Of a stretch of DNA of 64,000 nt, positions 1 through 9,379 are shown piece after piece (within the stretch, counting starts at the first letter, position 1; each line of letters opens with the position of its first letter). The DNA lies in assembly GCA_963844575.1 (NCBI GenBank), contig CAWJOU010000005.1:682001-746000 (forward strand), read 5' to 3'. Made by a program: the position numbers and the translations under genes. The notes below the pieces were generated by a model. It was not told the origin of the DNA. It searched no databases and saw only the letters and a list, made by a program, of their open reading frames with translations. The DNA is from DASZUK01 sp963844575 (lineage in GTDB: Bacteria; Actinomycetota; Acidimicrobiia; Acidimicrobiales; RAAP-2).

Positions 1-831
1 CCGGACCTCGTCGCCGGTGCCGCAGAGGTACAGCGTCGACTCGGCGGCGGCTCGTGGATCGACGCCGTCGTCGGCCAGGGCTTGGGTGACGGCGGCTCCG
101 GGGTCGTCGCCGACGACCACGCGGGCGACCATGGTGTGCAGCTCGACCGAGGCCGGGTCGCGTCCGGCGGCCACCGCGCCCTCGCGTACCCAGCCGGCCT
201 TCTCGGCCATCCGTTCCGTGGTGGAGTCGGCCAGGGAGTCGGCCACCGACCACTCCCCGGTGTCCTGTCGGGCGATCATCGAGACGGTGTCGGCGACGCG
301 TCCGCCGAACCGCATGACCCTGGGGCCGCCGCCACCGACGAGCAGGTGCGGGTGGACCGGCGCCGACGCGGCCATCGGCGCGTCGGCAATGTCGAAGAAG
401 TGGCCCCGGAAGGTGGTCGACGGCTCGGTCCAGAGGAGCCGCATGACGGTGACGGCCTCCTCCAGCCGGGCCACCCGGTCGCCGGCCGACCCGAACGGCT
501 GGCCGGCGGCGCCGAAGTTGGCCGCGACGTACCCGGCACCGAGTCCGAGCTCCAGGCGGCCGTCGGACAGCCGTTCGATGGTGGCCGCGGCCTTGGCCGT
601 GAGCGCGGCGTCCCGCAGGCCCATGTCGAGCACCAGGGGACCGACCCGCAGCCGTTCGGTGACGGCCGCGACCGCCGACAACCCGGCGAGGGTCTCCCAC
701 TGGGGCACGACCAGGTGGTCGGTCAGGGTCACGGTGGAGAAACCGAGCCGCTCGTACCGGCGTACCCGGTCCCGCCAGTCGTCGACCGGCAGCTCCCAGA
801 AGTGCAGGCCGAACCGGAACGGGCGGACCAC
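1..831 (-). CDS. Luciferase-like (LLM) F420-dependent oxidoreductase, C-terminus outside window
   Basis: The reverse strand from a GTG at 831 stays open for 277 codons to the window edge, so the C-terminus is missing. The product begins VVRPFRFGLHF and contains the TLTDHL strand, the RLSDGRLELGLGAGY segment and the HPHLLVGGGG loop that are typical of bacterial luciferase-like monooxygenases of the F420-dependent subgroup. Members use reduced F420 or FMN in a TIM barrel to oxidise or reduce small organic substrates; the substrate cannot be told. It is divergent from the helicase gene, 84-93 bp apart depending on the helicase start. The F420 assignment is from family resemblance and fits the presence of cofD further along. 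Confidence 0.85.
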   Translation of the reverse strand, partial: MVRPFRFGLHFWELPVDDWRDRVRRYERLGFSTVTLTDHLVVPQWETLAGLSAVAAVTERLRVGPLVLDMGLRDAALTAKAAATIERLSDGRLELGLGAGYVAANFGAAGQPFGSAGDRVARLEEAVTVMRLLWTEPSTTFRGHFFDIADAPMAASAPVHPHLLVGGGGPRVMRFGGRVADTVSMIARQDTGEWSVADSLADSTTERMAEKAGWVREGAVAAGRDPASVELHTMVARVVVGDDPGAAVTQALADDGVDPRAAAESTLYLCGTGDEVR

Positions 832-924
832 GGTCGGATCGTATCGGCGACCGTTCCGTCCACGATGCACTCGCTACCCACCACCGCCGAGACACCCGCT
901 CGATACCGTGGGGCGGTGGACCCG

Positions 925-3747
925 ATGGTGACGACCGTGCTGGGCCGTGGCGTGGTCGTGGCGCCGGGAGCGCCGGTCCCCGAACCCTGGGCGGACTGTC
1001 GACGCATCGTCGTCGATTCGGCGGTGCTGGCCGACCCGGCGGCGGTGGTGGCGGACCTGCACGACGCCTGGCTCGGCCGGGAGCCGGTGGTGGTCGAGCT
1101 GGCGGTCGAGACCGCGGCGCTCCGAGAGCCCGAACGATGTGCCCGCCCGGTCCACGACCTGGGGCCGGACTTCACGTTCTTCCGGGAACGGCTGCAGTTC
1201 CTGGTGTGGGCGAACACCTACGACGGCCGGCTGGTCGGCGAGCCGATCTGGTGGCACGGCCGGAAGGCGGCGCGGCGGTGGGCGGGGCGGGGTGCCGTCG
1301 AAGGCGGGCCGGCCGACCTCGTCCTGGCCGACGGCTCCCCGCTGTTCGTCGATGGCGGGCCGGGGCATCCACCGGAGCTGCCGAGCGGGGTGGCGGTGGT
1401 GCACCGGTGGAACGCCGAAGCCGGCCGGTTGCAGCCGGCCGGCCATGCCGCGCCGGTGGCGGAGCTGGCGCCGGATCAGCGGGCCGCGGTGACCCACCGG
1501 AGCGGCCCGGCCCGGGTCATCGCGCCGGCCGGGTCCGGCAAGACGCGGGTCCTGACCGAGCGGCTGCGGCACTTGGTCGCCGACCGCGGCGTGGACCCCG
1601 GCTCGATCACCGCCCTGGCCTTCAACACCCGGGCCGCCGACGAGCTGCGGGAGCGGTGCGCCGGCCTGGCCGCCCCGAACGGTCTGGATGGCCCAGGCGG
1701 CCCAGGCGGCCCAGGCGGCCCAGGCGGTCTGGACGGCCCGAACGGCCCGGCGATCCGCACGCTCAACAGCGTGGGTCTGTGGATCTGCAACGGCGCCGGC
1801 GCCATGGCTGGGGCCAGCCGGCTGGACGTCTGGGACGAACCCCGGGCCCGGACGGCGGTCCAGGAGGTCTACGAGGTCCGGCGGCAGGCCAACACCGACA
1901 CGGTGGCACCCTTCCTGGAGGGCCTATCGGCGATCCGCCTCGGCCTGCTGTCGCCGTCGGCGGCCGAGGATCGGTTCCCCGACGCGGCCGGTCTGGCCGA
2001 GGGGTTCGACCGCTACCGGTCTCGGCTGGCCGACCACCGCGCCGTCGACTTCGACGAGCAGATCTACCGGGCCATCGAGATCCTGTTGACCGACCCCGAG
2101 GCCCGGGAGCGGGCCCAGCGGCGCTGCCGGTACCTGCTGGTCGACGAGTTCCAGGATCTGACGCCGGCCCACGTCCTCCTGATCCGACTGCTGTCGGCCC
2201 CGGGGTTCGACTGCTTCGGGGTCGGCGACGACGACCAGGTCATCTACGGCTACGCCGGGGCCGACCCGGTGTTCCTATTACAGTACGACCGGTTCTTCCC
2301 CGGCGCGACGGCCCACGCGCTGGAGGTCAGCTACCGCTGCCCGCCGGCGGTGGTCGCCGGGGCCCGCACCCTCCTCTCCTACAACGACCGCCGGGTGACG
2401 AAGACGATCCGGTCGGCCCGGGAGCTGGCCGGCGAGGCCCTGGATCCGGCGACGCTCGCCGTCCACCGGGCCGCGGCCGACCAGCTGGCGGGGACGACCG
2501 TGGCGCTGCTGCAGGCATGGCGGGACGACGGCGTCGACCCGTCCGACGTGGCGGTCCTGGCCCGGGTCAACGCCGCCCTGCTCCCGGTGCAGGTGGCGTG
2601 CGCCGAGGCCGGCCTGGCGACCAACGCCGCGGTGGGCCCGGAGGTGCTGCGCCGCACCGGGGTCCGCACGGCGTTGGCCTACCTGCGGATCGGCCTCGAC
2701 CCCGGCCGGATCGCCGCCGCCGACTTCGTCGAGACCGTCCGCCGGCCATCGCGGGGGATCGCCCCGAAGGTGGTCGACATGGTCACCCGGGGCCCGGAGA
2801 CGTCGGTCCGGGACATCAAGCGGCTGGCCAGCCGGCTCTCCGGCCGGGACGTCCCGAAGCTCGAGGCCTACGCCCGGGACGTCGACCGGCTGGCCGTGGC
2901 GTGCCGGCGATCCAGCGCCGAGGCGCTGCGGTTCATCCGGCTGGAGATCGGGCTCGGCGACACGATGGACGTGCTCGACGCCTCCCACCAGGAAGTGGAC
3001 CGGTCGTCCCACGCCGACGATCTGGTGGCCCTGGAGTCGGTGGCGGCCCTCCACCCGGAGGTCGAGACGTTCGATCACTGGCTGCGGACGGTCCTCGCCC
3101 ACCCGCCCGAGCACCCCGGCCCGCGGGCGCTGCTGTCGACGGTCCACCGGATCAAGGGGCGGGAGTGGGATCGCGTGGCCGTCTTCGGGGCCAGTGCCGG
3201 TCAATTCCCGCACCGGCTGAGTGACGACGAAGAGGGCGAGCGCCGGGTGTTCCACGTGGCGATCACCCGAGGGCGCGAGCGGGTGGCGGTCATGGCGGCC
3301 GAGGACGCGCCGTCGATCTTCGTCGCCGAGCTGGACGGGTCTCGGCCGCGCCCTCCGGCGCCGGTCGGGGGGCCGCCGTCAGCGGATGGCCGGCGGGCCG
3401 AGGATGGGCGCGGCGACCGGAAAGGCGGTGACCGGAAAGGCGGCGGTCGGTCCGCCGACCGCCGACCGACCGGCCGGTCGACCCGAACGGAGCCGGCGGA
3501 ACCTCTGGAGCCGGCCGCCGCGGCCGCCGCGGACGCCCTGCGGGTCTGGCGCAAGCAGGTGGCGGCCAGCGAGAAGGTGCCGGCGTACATCGTCTTCAAC
3601 GATCGCGAGCTCGAAGGTATCGCCCGGGCGGCGCCGCAGAGCCTGGCCGAGTTGGCCGGCTGTTCGGGGGTCGGTCCCATCAAGCTCGAACGGTGGGGGG
3701 ACGAGGTGCTGGCCGTCCTCGAGGCAGCCAGCACCGGCACCTCCTAA
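925..3747 (+). CDS. UvrD/PcrA-family superfamily 1 DNA helicase with HRDC domain (UvrD2-like)
   Basis: A 940-residue 3'-5' DNA helicase. Visible motifs in order are Walker A APAGSGKTR near residue 200, Walker B LLVDEFQD near 405, the VGDDDQVIYGYAGA motif III region, VSYRCP (IV), STVHRIKGREWD (V) and HVAITRGRER (VI). An HRDC-like domain occupies about the last 70 residues, as in mycobacterial UvrD2. A roughly 170-residue N-terminal extension that I do not recognise precedes the helicase core. A run of Gly-Pro-Gly repeats interrupts the region after motif Ia near residue 255. ATG 925 was chosen; an in-frame GTG at 916 is possible. The open frame reaches back to 82, but that part lies opposite the luciferase-like gene and is unlikely to be translated. 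Confidence 0.9.
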   Translation: MVTTVLGRGVVVAPGAPVPEPWADCRRIVVDSAVLADPAAVVADLHDAWLGREPVVVELAVETAALREPERCARPVHDLGPDFTFFRERLQFLVWANTYDGRLVGEPIWWHGRKAARRWAGRGAVEGGPADLVLADGSPLFVDGGPGHPPELPSGVAVVHRWNAEAGRLQPAGHAAPVAELAPDQRAAVTHRSGPARVIAPAGSGKTRVLTERLRHLVADRGVDPGSITALAFNTRAADELRERCAGLAAPNGLDGPGGPGGPGGPGGLDGPNGPAIRTLNSVGLWICNGAGAMAGASRLDVWDEPRARTAVQEVYEVRRQANTDTVAPFLEGLSAIRLGLLSPSAAEDRFPDAAGLAEGFDRYRSRLADHRAVDFDEQIYRAIEILLTDPEARERAQRRCRYLLVDEFQDLTPAHVLLIRLLSAPGFDCFGVGDDDQVIYGYAGADPVFLLQYDRFFPGATAHALEVSYRCPPAVVAGARTLLSYNDRRVTKTIRSARELAGEALDPATLAVHRAAADQLAGTTVALLQAWRDDGVDPSDVAVLARVNAALLPVQVACAEAGLATNAAVGPEVLRRTGVRTALAYLRIGLDPGRIAAADFVETVRRPSRGIAPKVVDMVTRGPETSVRDIKRLASRLSGRDVPKLEAYARDVDRLAVACRRSSAEALRFIRLEIGLGDTMDVLDASHQEVDRSSHADDLVALESVAALHPEVETFDHWLRTVLAHPPEHPGPRALLSTVHRIKGREWDRVAVFGASAGQFPHRLSDDEEGERRVFHVAITRGRERVAVMAAEDAPSIFVAELDGSRPRPPAPVGGPPSADGRRAEDGRGDRKGGDRKGGGRSADRRPTGRSTRTEPAEPLEPAAAAAADALRVWRKQVAASEKVPAYIVFNDRELEGIARAAPQSLAELAGCSGVGPIKLERWGDEVLAVLEAASTGTS
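1690..1725 (+). repeat. Four perfect 9-bp tandem repeats inside the helicase gene
   Basis: The unit GGCCCAGGC occurs four times without mismatch and is in frame, encoding four Gly-Pro-Gly triplets flanked by LDGP and GLDGPNGP. It looks like a small coding minisatellite in a surface loop. Confidence 0.9.
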
Positions 3748-3758
3748 GGTGTCGGCCC

Positions 3759-4550
3759 GTGGCGGACGAGCTGACGGCCGGCAGCTGGCCCGGCGTGGTC
3801 GAGCTGTTCGACCTGACCGGGCGGGTGGCGATCGTCACCGGCGGCAGCCGCGGCATCGGACTGGCCGTCGCCCGGGGACTGGCCGCCCAGGGGGCGAAGG
3901 TCGTCGTCGCCAGCCGCAAGGCGGATGCCTGTGAACGGGCCGCGGCGGCGATCGTCGCCGACGGCGGGGACGCGCTCGCCGTCCCGACCCACGTCGGCGA
4001 TCTCGACGCGCTGACGGCGCTCGTCGACCGGACGGTCGACCGTTACGGGGCGGTCGACATCGTCGTCAACAACGCGGCGAACGCCCTGGCCCAGCCGATC
4101 GGCGCGATCACCGCGGACGCGTGGGCGACGACGCAGGCGACGAACGAACGCGGACCGCTCTTCCTCGTCCAGGCCGCGTTGCCCTACCTCTCGGCCAGCG
4201 ACCACGCCGCGGTCCTCAACATGGTCTCGATCCAGGTGTTCCTGAGCGGGATCATCGTGGCGATGTACGCCGCGGCCAAAGCCGGCCTGCTCGCGCTGAC
4301 GAGGTCGATGGCGGCCGAGCTGGCGCCGCTCGGCGTTCGGGTGAACGCCCTTGCCCCCGGCCCGGTCGACACCGACATGGTTCGCAACAACGACCCGGCC
4401 ATCGCGCAGTCCTTGACCGACGCGACCGCGCTCGGCCGGCTGGCGTCGCCGGTCGAGATGATCGCCCCGGCGCTCTTCTTGGTGAGCGATGCCGCCAGCT
4501 ACATCACCGGTGAGGTCCTCGTGGCCGACGGGGGGTACGTGTTCCACTGA
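3759..4550 (+). CDS. SDR family NAD(P)-dependent oxidoreductase
   Basis: A 263-residue classical short-chain dehydrogenase/reductase. It shows the dinucleotide-binding TGGSRGIG loop near residue 26, the NNAA motif, a catalytic Ser in MVSIQ, and the catalytic YAAAK near residue 168. The C-terminal TGEVLVADGGYVF segment is typical of FabG-like members. The start is taken as GTG 3759, 11 bp after the helicase stop, because the open upstream frame lies inside the helicase coding end. Substrate is unknown. It is convergent with the OYE-like gene. Confidence 0.88.
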   Translation: MADELTAGSWPGVVELFDLTGRVAIVTGGSRGIGLAVARGLAAQGAKVVVASRKADACERAAAAIVADGGDALAVPTHVGDLDALTALVDRTVDRYGAVDIVVNNAANALAQPIGAITADAWATTQATNERGPLFLVQAALPYLSASDHAAVLNMVSIQVFLSGIIVAMYAAAKAGLLALTRSMAAELAPLGVRVNALAPGPVDTDMVRNNDPAIAQSLTDATALGRLASPVEMIAPALFLVSDAASYITGEVLVADGGYVFH

Positions 4551-4610
4551 CGCCGAGGCCAGCTGACCCCAAGGCCACCGGCATCGGCGGGTGCCGTCTG
4601 CTGCGGGACG

Positions 4611-5771
4611 TCAGTCGGCCAGGACGCAGTGCGTGCCGCGGTAGATCGTCGGCATGCACTTGTTGCAGTGGACGCAGAGCGATTCGGTGGCGGTCCCGTC
4701 GCGCATCCGATTGACGAGGTCCGGCTGGCGCAGCAGCGCCCGGGCCATGGCGACGAAGGCGAAGCCGTCGCCGAGGGCGCGCTCGATCGTGTCGAGCCGG
4801 TTGATGCCACCGAGCAGGATGAGCGGCATCGTCAGCGCGGCCCGGAACTGCCGGGCGTACGGCAGGAAGAAGGCCTCCTCGAACGGGTACTCCGGCATGA
4901 ACCGCCGGCCGACGAGGCGGTAGCCGAAGCGGGCGACCGGTGGGAGCGTCGCCGCGAACTCCCGGCGGGGGACGTCGCCGCGGAAGAGGTACATCGGATT
5001 CGCCAGCGAGCTGCCGCCGGTCAGCTCGAGGGCGTCGAGGTGCCCGTCCGCCTCGAGCAGGGCGGCCACCTGGAGGCTCTCGTCGACCCAGAGCCCACCG
5101 GGGACGCCGTCGGCCATGTTGAGCTTCGCCGTCACGGCCACCCGGTCGCCGGCGGCCGCCCGTACGGCGGCGACGACCTGGCGGGGGAAGCGGGCGCGGT
5201 GCTCGACCGGGCCGCCCCAGCGGTCGGTCCGGCGGTTCAACTTCGGGCTCAAGAAGGCACTGAGCAGGTAGTTGTGGCCGAGATGGATCTCGATGCTGTC
5301 GAAGCCGGCGTCGACGGCCAGGCCGGCCGCCCGGGCGAAGTCGCCGGTGATCCGCTCGATGTCGTCGTCGGTGACCGCCCGGACGACCGACCCGAGAGGA
5401 GTCACCGTCCGCGACGGCGCGAGCGCGGGGGCCCCGTTCGACTTCGGGTTGGCCACCGGCCCGGCGTGGCCGATCTGCGCGGCCACCGCGGCGCCGGTCC
5501 GGTGGACGGCCTCGGTCAGCCGGGCCAGCCCGTCGACGGTCTCGGGCCGGAGCTGCAGGCACCGCCGGTCGGTCCGGCCTTCGGGCGACACGGCGAGGTA
5601 CGCCACCGTCGTCATGCCGACCCCGCCGTCGGCCACGCGGAGGTGGTAGTCGATCAGCGCGTCGGTGACGACGCCCTTCGGCGACGCCCCCTCGAACGTG
5701 GCGGCCTTGATGACCCGGTTGCGCAGCGTGATCGGCCCGAGGCGGGCCGGCTCGAAGACCGTCGGCGACAC
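4611..5771 (-). CDS. NADH:flavin oxidoreductase / Old Yellow Enzyme family protein
   Basis: A 386-residue FMN TIM-barrel protein. The N-terminal LGPITLRNRVIKAATFEG, the QIGHAG strand, the active-site region EIHLGHNYLLSAFLSP with NRRTDRWGG, and LLGGINR near the C-terminus are OYE-family signatures. The tail has a four-cysteine cluster (CVHCNKC then C nine residues later). This may bind an Fe-S cluster or metal, as in the dienoyl-CoA reductase branch, but the spacing is not the classical one. GTG 5771 is the start, 17 bp after the MFS stop; the long open frame upstream only overlaps the MFS gene. Probably co-transcribed with that exporter. Substrate unknown. Confidence 0.88.
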   Translation of the reverse strand: MSPTVFEPARLGPITLRNRVIKAATFEGASPKGVVTDALIDYHLRVADGGVGMTTVAYLAVSPEGRTDRRCLQLRPETVDGLARLTEAVHRTGAAVAAQIGHAGPVANPKSNGAPALAPSRTVTPLGSVVRAVTDDDIERITGDFARAAGLAVDAGFDSIEIHLGHNYLLSAFLSPKLNRRTDRWGGPVEHRARFPRQVVAAVRAAAGDRVAVTAKLNMADGVPGGLWVDESLQVAALLEADGHLDALELTGGSSLANPMYLFRGDVPRREFAATLPPVARFGYRLVGRRFMPEYPFEEAFFLPYARQFRAALTMPLILLGGINRLDTIERALGDGFAFVAMARALLRQPDLVNRMRDGTATESLCVHCNKCMPTIYRGTHCVLAD

Positions 5772-5788
5772 CGGGCCACGGTACCCGG

Positions 5789-7099
5789 TCAGCCGTCGCC
5801 GGCCTCGACCGAGGTCCCGCCGACGGGGGTCCCGCCGTCCGGGGGCCCCGCCGGGTCGTGGCCGGCACCGGCGTGGGGGTCGTCCCGGTAGCGCCGGAAG
5901 CCGGGGAGGAGGGCGGTGAGGACGAGCGCACCGGCGATGCAGGCCAGGCCACCGGAGACGATCGAGAACTCGGTCGTCACCGCCGTGGCGACCGCGCCGG
6001 ACTCGAGGTCGCCGAGGCGCGGGCCGCCCTGGACGACGGCCATCTGGATCGACGACATCCGGCTGCGGAACTGCTCGGGGATGGACGACTGGAGGATCGT
6101 GTTGCGCAGGACGGCCGAGATGACGTCGGCCCAGCCGGCCACGGCCAAGAGGATCAGCGAGAGGACGAGGACGCGGCTCAGCCCGAACACGGTGATGGCC
6201 GCGCCCCAGACGATGACGGCGAGGATCACCGTCAGACCCTGGCGCTTGACGCGGGCCACCCACCCGGTCGTCATGGCGCCGAGCAGGCCGCCTACGCCGA
6301 CGGCCGAGTAGAGGTAGCCGAGGACACCGGCGCCGTCGTGGAAGACGTTGGCCGCCAGGGCGGGGAACAGGGCTCGGGGCATGCCGAAGACCATGGCGTT
6401 GATGTCGACCAGGTAGACGCCCTGGAGCGCTTGGCGGCCCTTCAGGTAACGGAGGCCCTCCATCACGGACCCGATGCCCGGCCGGGTCACCCCGGCGGCC
6501 GGCGGGATGGGGGCCATCAGGAGGACGGCGACGATCGTGACGAAGTACGTGATCGCGTCGGTGGCGTAGACCCATTGCAGGTGGATGGCCCCGATGAGGA
6601 GGCCCGACAGGGCCGGACCGACGACCGCGCCGAGCTGGAAGGTGACCTGGGTGAAGGCGAAGGCGGCGACGAGGTGGCGGCGGGCGACGAGCGACGGCAC
6701 GGCCGCGTTGCGGGCGGTGTTGACGAAGCCGTTGAGGCCGGCCGCGACCGCACTGATGAGGTAGATCGCCAGTAGCGACGGGTGGCTGGCCAGCGAGTTG
6801 ACGGCCAGACCGGCGCTCGTCAGGGCCAGCGCGACCGACGTCACGAGGATGAGCGTGCGCCGGTCGACGGCGTCGCCGACCGAGCCGCCGACGAGGGCGC
6901 CGACGATGAGCGGGACCAACTGGGCGAGGCTGACCGCACCGACCTGGAACGACGAGTGGGTCTCGGCGTAGACCTGGTACGGGATGGCGACGACCGTGAG
7001 CTGGCTGCCGAGCGTGCCGACCAGCGTGCCGATGAAGAGCAGGCGGAACTCGCGGCTCTCGCGCAGCGGCGCGACGTCGACGAGGATCCGGTTCGGCAC
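5789..7099 (-). CDS. MFS transporter, EntS-like exporter
   Basis: A 436-residue, about 12-helix membrane protein. The N-terminal FRLLFIGTLVGTLGSQLTVVAIPYQVY and the loop GDAVDRRTL resemble the enterobactin-exporter (EntS/MFS_3) subgroup. The last 40 or so residues are a hydrophilic Pro/Gly-rich tail. It lies upstream of and close to the OYE-like gene on the same strand. Cargo cannot be inferred; no siderophore genes are present. Confidence 0.85.
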   Translation of the reverse strand: MPNRILVDVAPLRESREFRLLFIGTLVGTLGSQLTVVAIPYQVYAETHSSFQVGAVSLAQLVPLIVGALVGGSVGDAVDRRTLILVTSVALALTSAGLAVNSLASHPSLLAIYLISAVAAGLNGFVNTARNAAVPSLVARRHLVAAFAFTQVTFQLGAVVGPALSGLLIGAIHLQWVYATDAITYFVTIVAVLLMAPIPPAAGVTRPGIGSVMEGLRYLKGRQALQGVYLVDINAMVFGMPRALFPALAANVFHDGAGVLGYLYSAVGVGGLLGAMTTGWVARVKRQGLTVILAVIVWGAAITVFGLSRVLVLSLILLAVAGWADVISAVLRNTILQSSIPEQFRSRMSSIQMAVVQGGPRLGDLESGAVATAVTTEFSIVSGGLACIAGALVLTALLPGFRRYRDDPHAGAGHDPAGPPDGGTPVGGTSVEAGDG

Positions 7100-7170
7100 G
7101 GACGCAGCCTAGGGATACGTCATCGGGCGGCCCGCCAGCCCCCAGCCCGCCAGCCCGGCGGGGTCGTTGG

Positions 7171-7998
7171 TCAGTCGGGCGAGAGCTTCCGCATCGCCGA
7201 ACCGAGGTCGAGATCCCAGGCGGCCGGCCAGTCCGTCGACCGCAGCAGGGCGTCGCTGCCGCCGTCGACGAAGACGACGGAGCCGCAGAAGAACCCGCCG
7301 TCGGGGCCGAGCAGGAGGTCGACCAGGGCGGCGATCTCTTCGGGCCGCCCGGGCCGGCCGGCCGGGATCGGCAGCAGGTCCAGCAGCGGGGCCACCGCCG
7401 GGTCGGCCCGGCCCTCGGCGATCAGCGGGGTGTCGACCATGCCGGGCGCGACCGCGTTGAGCCGGAGGCCGTCGCCGGCCCAGTCCGCGCCGGTCGCGCT
7501 CGTCCGCACCCAGTGGGCGACGGCCAGCTTGGTCGCCGGGTAGGTCGCCATCGAGCCGACCTCGTCGGCGAGCGCCCGGGCGCCCGGCTCGTCGCCGGCC
7601 AGGCAGGCCGCGACCAGGGCGGCGGGGACGCCCGGCTGGATCGTCGTCGAGTTGGAGCTGATCGCCACCGCGGCCCGGCCGGTACCGGCGGCCAGCAGTG
7701 GCCGGAGCCCGTCGAGGACGGCGACCGTGCCGAAGTAGTTGACGGAGGCCAGCAACGAGCCCGCTCGGGACGGGGCGCCCGCCAGTCCGGCACAGGTGAC
7801 GATGCCGTCGAGGGTGCCGCCGGACCGTTCCGTCACCGCGTCGATGGCGGTGGCCCGGCCGTCGGTGGTGCCGAGGTCGGCGACGATCGTCGCGTCGTGG
7901 CGGTCGACGCCGAGCACCGTCGTCCCGGCCGCAGCCAGCCGGTCGGCGCAGGCGGCGCCGATGCCGGACGCCGAGCCGGTGACGACGACGGTCGTCAC
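7171..7998 (-). CDS. SDR family oxidoreductase, 3-alpha-hydroxysteroid dehydrogenase-like
   Basis: A 275-residue short-chain dehydrogenase. It has TGSASGIG at the N-terminus, a CAG in place of NNAG, SSNSTT around the catalytic Ser, YPATK as the catalytic Tyr-Lys, and a C-terminal VVFVDGGSDAL. The long insertion between Ser and Tyr resembles the 3-alpha-HSD/carbonyl-reductase branch. It ends 71 bp from the MFS start on the same strand, and its own start is 16 bp from the end of the peroxiredoxin gene. Physiological substrate unknown. Confidence 0.87.
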   Translation of the reverse strand: MTTVVVTGSASGIGAACADRLAAAGTTVLGVDRHDATIVADLGTTDGRATAIDAVTERSGGTLDGIVTCAGLAGAPSRAGSLLASVNYFGTVAVLDGLRPLLAAGTGRAAVAISSNSTTIQPGVPAALVAACLAGDEPGARALADEVGSMATYPATKLAVAHWVRTSATGADWAGDGLRLNAVAPGMVDTPLIAEGRADPAVAPLLDLLPIPAGRPGRPEEIAALVDLLLGPDGGFFCGSVVFVDGGSDALLRSTDWPAAWDLDLGSAMRKLSPD

Positions 7999-8014
7999 GG
8001 TCTGGCGCGCTCGA

Positions 8015-8491
8015 TCAGGCCGTCGACGGCCGGGCCCGGAGGACCTCCAGGGCGCGATCGGCGTGGGCGTGCATCGACAGCTCCGTCTGGATGACGTCGA
8101 GCACCGTCCGGTCGGTGTCGATGACGAACGTCGTCCGGCGGTTCCCGAGCTTGTCCAGTGGGCGGCGAACGCCGAGCTGGCCGGCCACCGTCCGGTCCGC
8201 GTCGGACAGCAGCGGGAAGTCGAAGTCGTGCTTGTCGGCGAACCGCTTCTGCTTCTCGACCTGGTCGGCGCTGATCCCGACCCGCTGGGCGCCGACGGCG
8301 GCGAACTCGCTCCCGAGGTCGCGGAAGTGGCAGCTCTCCTTCGTGCAGCCGTAGGTCATCGCGGCCGGGTAGAAGAAGAGGACGACGGGGCCGCCGGCCA
8401 GCAGCTCGCTCAACCGTCGGGGCGTCCCGGTCTGGTCCGGCAGCTCGAAGTCCGGGACCTGGTCACCTTTTTGCACCGCGGTCTTCGACAT
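8015..8491 (-). CDS. Peroxiredoxin, BCP/PrxQ type
   Basis: A 158-residue thiol peroxidase of the AhpC/TSA fold that would reduce hydroperoxides in the cytoplasm. The motif FYPAAMTYGCTKESC supplies a peroxidatic Cys49 and a likely resolving Cys54 five residues later, the PrxQ/BCP arrangement. ATG 8491 (MSKTAVQKGDQVPDF) was chosen because the fold begins there. The frame stays open far upstream but runs opposite other coding sequence. Confidence 0.92.
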   Translation of the reverse strand: MSKTAVQKGDQVPDFELPDQTGTPRRLSELLAGGPVVLFFYPAAMTYGCTKESCHFRDLGSEFAAVGAQRVGISADQVEKQKRFADKHDFDFPLLSDADRTVAGQLGVRRPLDKLGNRRTTFVIDTDRTVLDVIQTELSMHAHADRALEVLRARPSTA

Positions 8492-8625
8492 GGCCGCAGC
8501 GTACTGCGCCGTCTTTCCCGGATGGGGCCCCCGCTGTGATCCACCAGATGGCATCCTCCTCCGCTGCGTGGGGCCCGCTGCGCCTCCCCTGATGGCCACG
8601 CCGGCCGTACCCGGCCACGGTGGGA

Positions 8626-9363
8626 TCAGGGCTCGAAGCGGAAGCCGACGCCTCGGACGGTCACGAGGTGCCGGGGATGGGCCGGGTCGGGCTCCACCTT
8701 GCGGCGGAGCCGCTTCACGTGGGTGTCCAGCGTCCGGGTGTCCGAGAGATCCTGGTCCCACCAGAGGCGGTCGATGCACCACTCGCGGGTGACGACCTGG
8801 CCGGCGTGGGACATCAGCAGGGCGAGCAGGTCGAACTCCTTGCGGGAGAGGTCGACCGACTGGCCGTGCACGGTGACCTCGCGGCGACCGGTGTCGAGGC
8901 GGATCGGCCCGGCCTGGACGACCTCGTCCCGGGGGGCCGGCGTCGTCGTCCCGCGGCGCAGGACGGCCCGCATCCGGGCGACGAGCTCGCGCAGGCGGAA
9001 CGGCTTGGCGACGTAGTCCGACGCGCCGAGCTCGAGGCCGAGGACGACGTCGACCTCGGAGTCGCGGGCCGTGACCATGATGATCGGTACCGGGGCGAGC
9101 GCCCGCATGCGCTGGCACAGCTCGACGCCGGACTGGTCGGGGAGCATGACGTCGAGCAGGACCAGGTCCGGGTGGACCCGGTGGAAGAGGCGGAGCGCCT
9201 CGTGGCCGTCCGCCGCCAGCTCGACCGCGAAACCCTCGCGGGAGAGGCCGGACGCCAGTGCCTGTCGGTAGGACTCCTCGTCGTCGACGACGAGGACGAG
9301 AGGCCGGCTGTCGCGGGACGGCGGTGACGGGACCGCGTCGGTGTCGAGGGTCGACATCGTCAT
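8626..9363 (-). CDS. OmpR/PhoB-family response regulator (RegX3/PhoP-like)
   Basis: A 245-residue two-domain regulator. The receiver domain has the acidic pair near residues 27-28, phospho-acceptor Asp71 in LLDVMLP, Thr in VTARD and Lys in AKPF. The C-terminal winged helix ends VRGVGFRFEP, as in RegX3/PhoB proteins. No sensor kinase gene is adjacent, so it is an orphan here. A two-unit PHO-box-like repeat lies about 400 bp upstream on the same strand, in front of the small ORF at 9380-9721. This suggests phosphate-type regulation or autoregulation; that link is inference. Confidence 0.92.
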   Translation of the reverse strand: MTMSTLDTDAVPSPPSRDSRPLVLVVDDEESYRQALASGLSREGFAVELAADGHEALRLFHRVHPDLVLLDVMLPDQSGVELCQRMRALAPVPIIMVTARDSEVDVVLGLELGASDYVAKPFRLRELVARMRAVLRRGTTTPAPRDEVVQAGPIRLDTGRREVTVHGQSVDLSRKEFDLLALLMSHAGQVVTREWCIDRLWWDQDLSDTRTLDTHVKRLRRKVEPDPAHPRHLVTVRGVGFRFEP

Positions 9364-9379
9364 CGGACCGGAGCGGCCG

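Noticed and set aside
82..924. Open frame upstream of and in frame with the UvrD-like helicase
   Set aside because: It lies opposite the luciferase-like gene, is rich in Gly/Arg, and has no helicase-like sequence; the shadow of the antisense gene explains it.
1690..1725. Repeat array considered as CRISPR
   Set aside because: The units are 9 bp, contiguous, without spacers and in frame inside a helicase gene. No CRISPR-like array or cas gene was seen anywhere.
5772..6575. N-terminal extension of the OYE-like protein
   Set aside because: It overlaps the MFS gene in another frame and shows no flavoprotein sequence; the family start VSPTVFEPARLGPITLRN fits GTG 5771.
8591..8633. Imperfect hairpin downstream of the response regulator
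   Set aside because: CTGAT/ATCAG ends pair but the interior has several mismatches; not convincing as a terminator.
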